Of a stretch of 64,000 nt of DNA, positions 23,259 through 32,311 are shown piece after piece; the stretch's first letter is position 1; each line of letters starts with the position of its first letter. Where the stretch lies: positions 6,434,945-6,498,944 of the forward strand of contig NC_092541.1 in assembly GCF_037038585.1 (NCBI RefSeq), written 5' to 3'. The notes beneath the pieces were generated by a model. It did no database searches. It was not told the DNA's origin and was given only the letters and a program-made list of their open reading frames with translations. Position numbers and translations under genes: made by a program. The DNA is from Patagioenas fasciata (lineage: Eukaryota > Chordata > Aves > Columbiformes > Columbidae).

Positions 23259-24163
23259 TGAATTTGAGAATGACTTCTCTAAGCCCCAAGCCCACGCAAA
23301 GAGCAGGAACCGTGCTTCTGTAGCAGCGCTGTGGGAACTGACAGACCACATCTACGTGCTGCACGAGACTCCCTCCCCCTGCATTAGGCTGCGAGGCTCA
23401 TTTGTACAGCCACCCTCCCTACCTCAAACATATTTACTTATCCTGGAAGCATGTCAGCCTCTTCCTTTCAGCATTTACAGTGATTGCCGCAGCTTTTCGC
23501 ACTCCATTGGTGTTTGTGAGAGATCAAACACTAAGTCAGTTTTAAAATCTTTGTGTTTTCTGCCTTGGTGTGAAACAAAGGAGGCGAAAACTGAATGTGA
23601 AACCTGAAGTATGATAATTCCTACAGGGCACGAGGGGAAGGGCATAACTGATTCAAACTCAAGAACCAAGAGAAGGTTGAAAGGATACAAAAGACATGGA
23701 AGGGCTGGATCAACCTGCAGAGGGCAGAAAGAACTCCTTTCCCTTCATATTGGACCTGTGTCACTTTTCTCACAATCTATGGCTCCTTGCAAGAGAGACA
23801 GAAGAGTTGTTTGACAACTTCATTTCCTGATGACAAGTTGCAAAACCTGAGAACTCCTCCAGCCGCAACTTAGAATAAGAATAGAAATACTGGTGTTATC
23901 TTTACCATAAAGCCCAACCTTGTCAGCTGGGCGTGGGTCTTTCACAGGAAGCTGCTTGCTGTGCCAGTGCTCTTTTAACCTCTCCCAGAAGACTGGTCAA
24001 AGAGCGAGGACTGTGAACCACTGAGCCCATGTGGCTGGTGTGCCAGGAACTGGAGACCCCAGTCAGCCTGCCTGAGTAGGGTAAGAGACTTGTAAACCAG
24101 GCAGTGAAGTGGCCACAAGTTTGGGCTGGGTACCAGATGTACCTCAGGGTTCAAGAGCTGGCT
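23259..24163 (+). repeat. Inverted duplication, left arm, block B
   Basis: Matches the reverse complement of 57911-58893. Homology begins at the 'gagaatgacttctctaagccccaagccc' segment and ends at CAGGGTTCAAGAGCTGGCT (24145-24163). Beyond that point the two sides continue into different CR1 pieces. A stretch near 23985-24010 is replaced by a longer, unrelated stretch on the right side. Open readings of about 120 codons on the shared part are conserved only because the DNA is duplicated and show no protein-family similarity that I recognise. Confidence 0.85.
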
Positions 24164-24955
24164 ATGCAATCACCAACCACATGAAGTTCAACAAGGGCAA
24201 GTGCCAGATTTTGCAGCTGGGACATGCAACCCCGGCTGTACAGGCAGACTGGGGACTGAGATGTTGGAGAGCAGCTCCAGGGAGAGGGATCTGGGGGCTC
24301 TGGTTGACAGCAAGTTGAACATGAGCCACCAGTGTCCCTGGAGCCAAGAGGGCCCTGTGTCCTGGTGCATCCAGCACAACACGGCCAGCCGGGCAGGGAG
24401 GGGATTGTCCTGCTCTGCTCTGCTCTGGCCTCACCTGGAGCATTCACTGTGTGCAGGGCTGGAGACACAGGAGAAAAGGAGATAAATCTACTGGAGAGTG
24501 CCCAGAGGAGGCTACAAAGTTGGTGAAGGGTCCAGAGAGGAAGTTGTATGAGTAGCAGCTATACTCTCTTGGTTTGTTCAACCTGGAGATGAGGAGACTG
24601 AGAGGAGATCTCCTCATGGTCTACAGCTTGCTCACAAGAGGGGAGGAAGGATAAGCACCAGTCTCTGCTCTTTAGTGACTAATGACAGAACCTGAGGGAA
24701 TGGCAGGAAGATGTGCCAGGGGAGGGTCAGACTGGACATTAGGAAAAGGTTCCAGAGGGTGCTGGACACTGAACAGGCTCCCAGGGAGGTGTCACAGCCC
24801 CAACCTGACAGTGTTCAAGAAAAGACTGGACAACATCCACAGAGACACGGTGTGAACTGTGGGGTTGTCCTGTGCAGGGACAGGAATTGGACTTGTTGAT
24901 CCTTGTGGGTCCCTTCCAGCTCAGGACTTTTTATGATGCTGTGATACAGAGGGAC
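24164..24955 (+). mobile_element. CR1 LINE fragment
   Basis: Plus-strand CR1 carrying the end of the reverse-transcriptase ORF in decayed form ('aagttcaacaagggcaagtgccag...ggagagggatctgggggctctggttgac'). It continues through the 3' untranslated part ('gtgtcacagccccaacctgacagtgttcaagaaaagactgg') to an end near 'gggtcccttccagctcagga...tgatgctgtgatac'. It begins exactly where block B of the inverted duplication stops. Confidence 0.85.
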
Positions 24956-25159
24956 TGTCAGGACCAAGCAAGCACTGCTGACACTGTGAACTCTGGACAT
25001 CACTTGGATGCGTGTGTGGCTGTGTGTGTGAGGCAAGTGGACATGAGCAGAACCAAGGATCAGCTTCTGGGTAGGCTGAGTGTCTAAGGCTGATACATCA
25101 CACATACATGTCTGTGTTTGCCTGTGTGTGCAAGCCGGTCCGTGTCCCAGCAGCTGGAG

Positions 25160-25990
25160 TAGGGTTGGGAACTGTGAGAGACGGTGGCTCTCAGTATATG
25201 GTTTAAGTGTGTGTGGTCCTTAACACACAGCATAAGTGTGAAAGGCTGAGATATTGTGAATTATTTGTCTCAAAGCTTGGTTGCTAAAATAATATGCTTA
25301 AGGCTGCTTGTTACAGAAAAATGCTTGCTCACACTGCTTGCTTAATTTGGCCCGCTGTAAAGGCCTAAATACAGTGAATTAAAGTGAGAAATGCATGATC
25401 ACTGTGAATTGCTAAAACACAAGGAATGCTTGAAGCTTAGGTAAGCTCAAGTGAAGCTCCAGTGATATCAGCCACCAACATCTGCGAGCAGGCCTGCAGT
25501 GTGCTCAGGCAACACCTGCCACCAACTGCCGTAAAATGACCAGGTTATGACTGGCAAGTGTGGCCATCCACCACCAGGACCAAAACCTGCCACCTGGGAC
25601 CGGCGGACCTGAGACCCGAGCGCTGCCAACACCTACTGGGACCTGGACTCTGATGCCAGAACCTGGACCCTGCTACTGGCACGACCTGAGACCTGCAAAC
25701 TGCCAGCGCTACAGAGGCCTGAAACCTGAGAGCTGCCCCACAGGAGACCTTTGGATCCCTGGCGGTGACTACCTCTTGTTTATCTCTTGCTTATCTTCTC
25801 GCATGCTTGCTTAACTTTCCTCTTAATTTCTCCCCCCTTTCTCTTTGTCACTCTAGCTTTAGGTGTGAAAATGAGATAGATTTACTCTGTCATTAGGCAT
25901 ACAAATAAAATAAGATTGTTTAGTGGCATCTGACCTTGTTTGTGTCTTAATCTCACCCTTGGAATCATTTTTGGACCTTCCTGAGTCCAA
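25160..25990 (+). mobile_element. LTR-like sequence (low confidence)
   Basis: Composition and layout suggest a decayed avian LTR: a GC-rich stretch of repeated 'gacctg' words (25590-25760), a pyrimidine-rich run (25810-25850) and an AATAAA near 25903. I could not define ends or a target-site duplication. Confidence 0.25.
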
Positions 25991-26277
25991 TACTGGACCA
26001 GGACCCCACATTGGACCTCAGGGATTTGCCTGCACAGGTGCCAGCAACTGGGAGACTTGGGATCTGGGGCAGCACGCTGGGTCATTGAGTGTCTAAGGTC
26101 AAGTGTGTTAGTGTTGCTGGGGGACCCTGTGCCTAAGTGTAGGTGCTGGTGTGCGGGAACTGGCACTGACCTTACAATGCCCCTGCCTGGTCCCAGCATT
26201 GGGGGAGAATTCACCTGGACATATGACCAGAGTATACTTGCGATAATGCCCCAGGCCCCACTGAGGTTAAGAACGTC

Positions 26278-26283
26278 ACTGGT
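26278..26283. repeat. Target-site duplication of the ERV (left)
   Basis: ACTGGT immediately before the left LTR; the same six bases follow the right LTR at 30518-30523. A 6-bp duplication is usual for alpha- and betaretrovirus-type integration. Confidence 0.9.
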
Positions 26284-26602
26284 TGTTGCTTTATCCATGC
26301 GAGCCACGGAACCTGACACACCAATGGGATGTTCACAGAGTTCGCTTTATTGTCGGACCGGGCTGGCTTTATAGCAAAGCTGCCCTGTCCACGCGCCTTA
26401 CAACAACGTGATTGGTTGTAACTCGTGCTATACAATAACATGATAGGCTGCATGTACTGGCCAGCGCTCTGCACGCGTGTGTCTGGCGATTGCTCACTCA
26501 TTATTACCTTCTAATGGTGCTTCTTTTGCCTCTGGCTTCACCTCTCAGCCAGGCTGGGGACAACCCCATCCCCCTGGGGCCGGGGGGGGCTCTGCCACTA
26601 CA
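26284..26602 (-). mobile_element. ERV 3' LTR
   Basis: 319-base LTR on the minus strand, starting TGTAGTGGCAGAGCC and ending AGCAACA. It contains a TATAAAG box and an AATAAA signal about 25 bases apart, and is preceded on the coding strand by a polypurine tract (AGAGGGGGAGA, 26603-26613). It is near-identical to the 5' LTR, with roughly 8-10 substitutions and a small indel by eye. Confidence 0.92.
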
Positions 26603-26959
26603 TCTCCCCCTCTTTTATTTAATATTAACAATACGCCGTATCATGCTTTAAATACAGTGTGAAATACAGGGTAAGAACATTAAGGCTAATACAATTACAA
26701 TTAACAAGAACAAACCTGTTTTCAGTATTCCTTTTAACCAAACAAGGCATTCACCCCAAAAAACCCAATATCTTCTGTTATTTTCTTGTTCTGCAAATCT
26801 TCTATCTTTTTAACTTTTAAGTTCAAACAACACATACAATCAAACTCTTCATAACTGTGAACATGTCCAATAACAAAAAATTAATTGCTGCTCTGTTTTA
26901 CAAAGTGGTATTCTCAACATTGGCTACATTCGTTGCTTAAAGCGATAACATGTCTGAGG

Positions 26960-27256
26960 TTAAGGGTTGTCATCACTGCAATCGGTTTCTTCTCTGTTAG
27001 CTGGCCAAGGTCTCACCCACTTTGCTGGGATCCATGAATTTTTGTGGTTACCTGTAGAAACACAAGCATATCCCCCTCCCCAGGTTATTAGTGACATAGG
27101 ACCTTCCCATTGTTGTGTTGTTGGATTAAACACACTAACCTTAGGCACATTTTCGGAAAAATCTTTGACATTTTTGATATCGTGCATAACAACTGGTTCC
27201 ATTTCAGTTTCACTTTTAGGATTAAGCCAGTTCAGCACATACAATGCCTTCATCAA
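26960..27256 (-). pseudogene. ERV integrase C-terminal domain (frameshifted)
   Basis: Open frame of 98 codons continuing integrase in a different frame from the upstream piece. It contains the SH3-like C-terminal domain pattern (PTTQQWEGPMSLITWGGGYA, then WIPAKWVRPW). The shift lies in the A6/G5 runs at about 27281-27297. No env follows before the LTR. Confidence 0.75.
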
Positions 27257-28071
27257 TACCTCTTCTGGCTCACACCAATTCCCCCTTGTTTTTTCAAAAC
27301 AGACAAAAGATTTTTTAATGCACGGTGTGCACGCTCAATAATTGCTTGGCCAGTAGAATTATAAGGGATTCCAAACAGGTGTTGTACCTTCCACTGGGTG
27401 AGGAAGGCTGCAAGCCTGTCAGAGTGGTAAGCAGGGCCATTATCTGGTTTGATTTGTGTAGGGACACCCATGACAGCAAAAGCTTGTAGTAAATGACGTT
27501 TTACTGCCTTTGCATTTGCTGAGGTCAAGGCTGTAGCCCACAGCAGTCCTGAACAGGTATCTATGGAGACATGAATGTACTTTTGTCTGCCAAATGGTGC
27601 AAATTCAGCAATATCAGTTTGCCATAACTGACCTGGCTGCAAGCCCCGAGGATTTACTCCCTTTTGTTGGAGAGGGACTATGCGGGCACAATCAGGACAA
27701 GCTGCGATAATGGCTCGAGCTTGTTCCTTTGTAATTGTAAACTGCTTTCGGAGTGCTGCTGAGGATTGATGAAAGAATTCGTGAGCTTGTCTGGCTTGTT
27801 CAAAAGGGGATATATCTGCTACTGCCACAAGTTTGTCTATAATGCTGTTTCCCTCTACTAGACCACCTGGTATGTTAGTATGGCTTTTTATATGCATGAT
27901 AAATACTGGTGCTGTCCTATAATCTAATACGTTCCACAAATCTAACAATGCTTCAAACAATAAGGAATTGGAAACTCGCTGCAAAAGTGCTCTATGTATT
28001 CTTTGTACAATTCCCACAACATAAAGAGAATTTGTTACCAGATTAACTGGACAGTTATGCCATTTTTGCAA
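27253..28071 (-). pseudogene. ERV RNase H end plus integrase (partial pol)
   Basis: 272-codon frame. The first 80 or so residues are the C-terminal part of retroviral RNase H, followed by integrase: an HHCC zinc domain (HEFFH ... CPDC) and a catalytic core with Asp in QTDIAEF, Asp in KPDNGPAY and Glu in QAIIERAH, so the D,D-35-E triad is preserved. The frame ends after a frameshift; the C-terminal domain is at 26960-27256. Protease and reverse transcriptase are missing upstream. It has no normal start, because it would be made only as part of a gag-pol readthrough product. Confidence 0.85.
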
Positions 28072-28076
28072 TGCTG

Positions 28077-30056
28077 CTAAGCATATTGAGGGCAGTTTCT
28101 TTTAATATGTCCTGTCTGTTCACAAGTAAAACATGCTAGGCCACAAGAAGAAGGGCTTCCACCTTTCATTGCAGGCTTACGTGCTGCAGCCAAGGCCGCA
28201 GCGTGGGCTTGAGCATGTATTTTTGCTTTTTCTACCTCCTGTTGCATCATCGGTACCTGTGTGCAAGCTTCCACCACCTCTGCTAAAGAAGCAGTTTTTC
28301 CCAAACCGGCTAATATCTGTTGGCATTGGGTGTTTGCATTCATCATGGCCAAATCTTTCCCCACAGCAGCTTTTGCCTCTGGAGTCACGTTAGGAGAGGC
28401 ATCTATCACTTCTTTTAAACGATCCACAAATGTCATATATGATTCCCCAGGATCCCACTCTATTGTAGAATAGGGTGGCACAGGGTTACCTCTATTTGGC
28501 AATTCTTTCACTGCCGCCAAGGCAAGCCCTTGCGTTTGCTGCAAAATCCTTGGATGAAGTGCTGCCTGAGTAGCACCATCCGCATATTGCCCACGACCCA
28601 GTAACTGGTCCATGCTCGCTAACCGCAACGGATCATCAGCTGGTAAACGAACATTTTCTAATACTGCCAATTCCACCTTCCCCTGCCACTTGTCCATGAA
28701 CAGCAAATACCCCGTTGGAGGAAGCAATAACTCCATCAATGCCCTAATATCTGTTTGAGTTAGTACTTGCCCCTTGAAAAATGAATTGATTAGCTGCATC
28801 ACATGCTTATTATCCATACCATATTGCATAACTGCACTTTGCAACTGCTTAACCGTTTTCCAATCAAAAGGCGACCACTGCCTTTGTCCTCTATTATCTA
28901 TGTGCACTGGCCTTGCTGTAATACTACCAGGTAACATGATCCCTTCAATAGTTGCATCTCTGATTACCCCTTGCCAACGTTGCCCTGCATTATAAGAATG
29001 ATCTCGAGGAATATCTCTACCCTGATGCACAGGGGCAGCACCCAAATTATCATTATTATCACTGCTATACAATTCCCTTGTGTTTCCCTGTGGATCAGTA
29101 AGTCGACGCATATTTGCAAACCGATCTGCTAACCCAGTCTCCAGCCCTTTTCCATATTGCGCTCTCAAATATTCATCTGCTTCTCTTACAGACCACATCC
29201 CATCTTCAACACATTGTCTAGCCCATTTTTGTATTCGCTCCCTTTTAATACGGAGCTCCTCCGGAGTGAGGTCTAATTCTGCCCCCTCCCTTTCCTGTTT
29301 TCCCCGTTTTTCACATTCCCTGCCAATTGCCTCCTTAATTGCATCTGACGCCTTTTTATATGCTATTAACCGTGAAGTTTTACTGTTACCGCCATCTAGT
29401 CGTTTCATAGCTTCTAGAACTCCTTGCACCTGGCTCTCCTGCCGTCTCAGTAAGTCCTTCAGGCTCTGCACGTCGCTCTCCTCCTGGCAGTCAGGGCGAT
29501 TCTGCGGTGCTCCGTCCCGGTGTTCCATCGGGTCCTCCGGCAAGGGCGCGTCGGCTGGATTAACTTGTCCTGGCTTGTTGAAACTTGCCGGTTGCTGCCA
29601 TTCGTTGTCGGAGCCAGGCAATGGCTCAACGGGCGCAGAGGGTATAATTTGCTCTCCGCCCCAGAACTCCAGATCTGATACGGGACATACCAGCGGTGTT
29701 GATTCTTCGGAGTTCTCGGAGGGTGGGCAGCTCGCGGCGGGCGGCTCCGAGGGGACGGCACACAGCTCCGGCTCCTCTGAGACTTCCTGCACCAGCTGCC
29801 TGACCTCCCGCCAGGGTCCGGCGAGATCGCAAGCCTCGCGGCTCCCCCTTGTAACCGCTTCCCATAGTTCGGTCCCTATGTCCTCCCATGTACCGGGAGA
29901 AAAAAATTCGTCCGTCGAACGGACACAGCCCTTACGCTGGGCGAATAGTAACAGGCGCTCCACCGCGTCTTTTTCCAAAATTCTTCCTGTTCTTGCAGCC
30001 AGCTGCAGAATACTTCTCACTATTATTTTTTCTTCCACGGATGCCGTGTTTCCCAC
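28077..30056 (-). CDS. gag: ERV gag polyprotein (open)
   Basis: 659-codon uninterrupted frame downstream of the 5' LTR and primer site. It starts MGN, a myristoylation-type N-terminus, as expected for a matrix domain. A proline-rich middle follows (residues about 95-195). Next comes a charged, helix-prone region (about 195-310) and then capsid with a major-homology-like segment (ESYMTFVDRLKEVI, around residue 545). One CX2CX4HX4C zinc knuckle (CFTCEQTGHIKRNC) lies close to the C-terminus; a second knuckle is not visible and may have been lost with the deletion that begins here. The long open frame, despite loss of protease and reverse transcriptase, suggests a fairly young element or retained coding. 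Confidence 0.88.
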   Translation of the reverse strand: MGNTASVEEKIIVRSILQLAARTGRILEKDAVERLLLFAQRKGCVRSTDEFFSPGTWEDIGTELWEAVTRGSREACDLAGPWREVRQLVQEVSEEPELCAVPSEPPAASCPPSENSEESTPLVCPVSDLEFWGGEQIIPSAPVEPLPGSDNEWQQPASFNKPGQVNPADAPLPEDPMEHRDGAPQNRPDCQEESDVQSLKDLLRRQESQVQGVLEAMKRLDGGNSKTSRLIAYKKASDAIKEAIGRECEKRGKQEREGAELDLTPEELRIKRERIQKWARQCVEDGMWSVREADEYLRAQYGKGLETGLADRFANMRRLTDPQGNTRELYSSDNNDNLGAAPVHQGRDIPRDHSYNAGQRWQGVIRDATIEGIMLPGSITARPVHIDNRGQRQWSPFDWKTVKQLQSAVMQYGMDNKHVMQLINSFFKGQVLTQTDIRALMELLLPPTGYLLFMDKWQGKVELAVLENVRLPADDPLRLASMDQLLGRGQYADGATQAALHPRILQQTQGLALAAVKELPNRGNPVPPYSTIEWDPGESYMTFVDRLKEVIDASPNVTPEAKAAVGKDLAMMNANTQCQQILAGLGKTASLAEVVEACTQVPMMQQEVEKAKIHAQAHAAALAAARKPAMKGGSPSSCGLACFTCEQTGHIKRNCPQYA

Positions 30057-30168
30057 GCCACCTGCTCCCCCCAGGCCTACTTTCCGCTATGATTGAGCGC
30101 TGGGCTGGTGTCGCCCCCAGGTGGCGTCCTCGCGTCTTCACTTCCGGCGATCTTGCTTCGATACGAAG

Positions 30169-30186
30169 GATCACGTCGGGGTCACC
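30169..30186 (-). other. ERV primer binding site, tRNA-Trp type
   Basis: Four bases inside the 5' LTR edge the minus strand reads GGTGACCCCGACGTGATC, the pattern used by avian leukosis/sarcoma type retroviruses for tRNA-Trp priming. Confidence 0.8.
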
Positions 30187-30190
30187 GAAG

Positions 30191-30517
30191 TGTTGCTTTT
30201 TCCATGCGAGCCACGGAACCTGACACACCAATGTGATGTTCACAGAGTTCGCTTTATTGTCGGACCGGGCTGGCTTTATAGCAAAGCTGCCCTGTCCACG
30301 CGCCTTACAACAACGTGATTGGTTGTAACTCGTGCTATACAATAACATGATAGGCTGCATGTACTGTCCAGCGCTCTGCACGCATGTGTTCAGCGATTGC
30401 TCACTCATTATTACCTTCTAATGGTGCTCCTTTAGTCTCTTTTGTCTCTGGCTTCACCTCTCAGCCAGGCTGGGGACAACCCCATCCCCCTGGGGCGGGG
30501 GGGGCTCTGCCACTACA
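30191..30517 (-). mobile_element. ERV 5' LTR
   Basis: 327-base LTR, same ends and promoter layout as the 3' copy at 26284-26602. It carries about 9 extra bases in the segment near 30430-30445. TATAAAG lies near 30274-30280 and AATAAA near 30252-30257, read on the minus strand. Confidence 0.92.
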
Positions 30518-30523
30518 ACTGGT
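30518..30523. repeat. Target-site duplication of the ERV (right)
   Basis: ACTGGT, identical to 26278-26283. Confidence 0.9.
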
Positions 30524-32311
30524 CTGTCAGTCAGTCAGTCTGAGAGACTGGTTTACACATACTGAGCTGTGTGTGTTTGCCAGTACTTCATCTCGGTGTG
30601 TTGAACTGGCATTGTCCTTAAAAATAAAGTTCTTCTTCCAAGTCTAAGCTCCTAATAATATTTTAGACACTTCAATCTGATTTGTCCACCTACAACTGTG
30701 CTGCCTTCATAGGGAAAGACAGAGGAACTGTCTCTCAGTGGGAGATGATCTAGATCACAAGAACCACACTGAAAATAACATCTTTTTCATTTTTCATTGT
30801 GAATACTTATGAGAAAAAATAATTTTGGAGATGGTGTTAGAAGTCTACATGTCTGATTAAGGCCGTGAACAACCCAATAGATATTGGAAGCTGGCCCAAC
30901 CACAAGTGGAAGATGGACCTTCAGAGATCTCCCATCCATGGTTTGAAGTCATCATCCTGGTTTAAGTGCCCTGTATTCTCACCTTCTACACAATGTCCAA
31001 GAGCAGAGAGCAACAGTATTGCAGAAAAGGCAGACTTTAGAGTTTCTTCCAATTAAACATCTTGTTCATTTGTGGTTAAGCTCAAGATTGATGGGGATGA
31101 TTAGGGAGAGGAGCATGTTGTAGTGTTGGTGAGGCCAAAAGTTTATGTTAAGGTCTGTCTTTAGTCACAGATACGATCTGCATTGTTTCTAGCTACCGAA
31201 GTAAAATTTAGATGAGGGAACCGAGGAAGTTAGAGGTTCAGCTTTGTTTAGTGTTTACTTCTTCGTCAGTACCCTTTAATCTGTGCTGCAAAAGGCAATC
31301 TTTCAACCAGCAAAAGAAAAGGGCATGAAATCATACATGAGCACCTTGTGTCTCTTTAGAATGGGTAAGCTGACTTGGCTCATGGAGAGTACTTTTCTTT
31401 CCAAACACCCTTTCTTTCCTAAATGTTAAAATCAAATGTAAGGTTTCATTTGATCCACAGAATTTCAATAGTTCTTTAATTAAATGCGTCAACATAGATG
31501 CATGAGGACTATCTGGCAGGTGTTTGGGATACCTCAGACCAGCTGAAATGTCACAGGACACCTACAGTAGGCCCTACAGCAATACAGTGAAATCCACCTC
31601 TTTATTTGACATGCCCTTTGTTTTTGTTCTGTTTTGTTTATTTTTGCTTTGTTTTTAAAAAGTCCTCTAGCTTCTGAGGAGGAGGAGTGAAGCAATGCCT
31701 ACAAAATCAAAAAACATTGGTCTTTCATTTCATTATAAAACAGAAAGGCAGCTACGTGGTAGGTTGGGAGATAGATAGTTTCATGAAAAGGTGTTTTTCT
31801 GTAGTATCCAAACAGGATTTTTCTCCCTGAGACCTGATATTTTAAGCACATGACTTTTTGGTAAACCTCAGAGAAAATCAAAATGTGGAAAAATGAAGCA
31901 AAGTTTAGAATATGTATTTAAGATTGTTTTTCAAAACCCAGTGGAAACTTTTATATTATGGTAGAGAGCAAGTGTATGAAAAGGTCAGCTGCAGTGGGTT
32001 GGCCACAGACAACATGTAAGTACCCACCCAGCCACTCAATTCAGTCCCAGAAGAGCATGATGTTGATGGTATGGAATGGGTATCAAATATCCCTTTGGGC
32101 CAGTTTGGATCAGCTGCCCTGGTTGTGTTCCCACTCAAGTTCTTGCCTACCCCCAGTAGTGTGGTATGTTCAAATCCTGAAGACAGTGGGCTCCACAAAG
32201 CAACCTAACAAGGAATTTGCTGCCTCCAGACATTCATCCAGCTGGACTTCTGCAAACAGAGAGAAAAAGTAGAGGGGGACCACAACCCATTAAGGGAAGG
32301 TATTGACAGTC
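30524..32311. other. No gene seen
   Basis: AT-rich intergenic sequence between the ERV and the 3' end of VWA5A-like copy 2. An AATAAAG near 30622-30628 may belong to older repeat sequence into which the ERV inserted. No exon was recognised. Confidence 0.4.

Larger units (their letters stand above)
26284..30517 (-). mobile_element. Class II (alpha/beta-like) endogenous retrovirus, internally deleted
   Basis: Two-LTR provirus of 4.2 kb on the minus strand with intact 6-bp target duplication. Order in the coding direction: 5' LTR, tRNA-Trp type primer site, long open gag, RNase H tail joined to integrase, integrase C-terminus in another frame, polypurine tract, 3' LTR. Protease, most of reverse transcriptase and env are absent. 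The gag stop is only a few bases from the RNase H remnant, so a single internal deletion removed protease and reverse transcriptase. The primer site points to alpharetrovirus-like replication, while the integrase reads more like betaretroviruses/ERVK. It cannot be autonomous. Confidence 0.9.

Noticed and set aside
23239-23607. 122-codon frame conserved with 58455-58805
   Set aside because: Same reason: it lies in block B of the inverted duplication and the two frames differ in extent; no recognisable domain.
29080-30096. 338-codon open frame on the plus strand opposite gag
   Set aside because: Antisense shadow of gag with Ser/Cys/Pro-rich composition and no motif.
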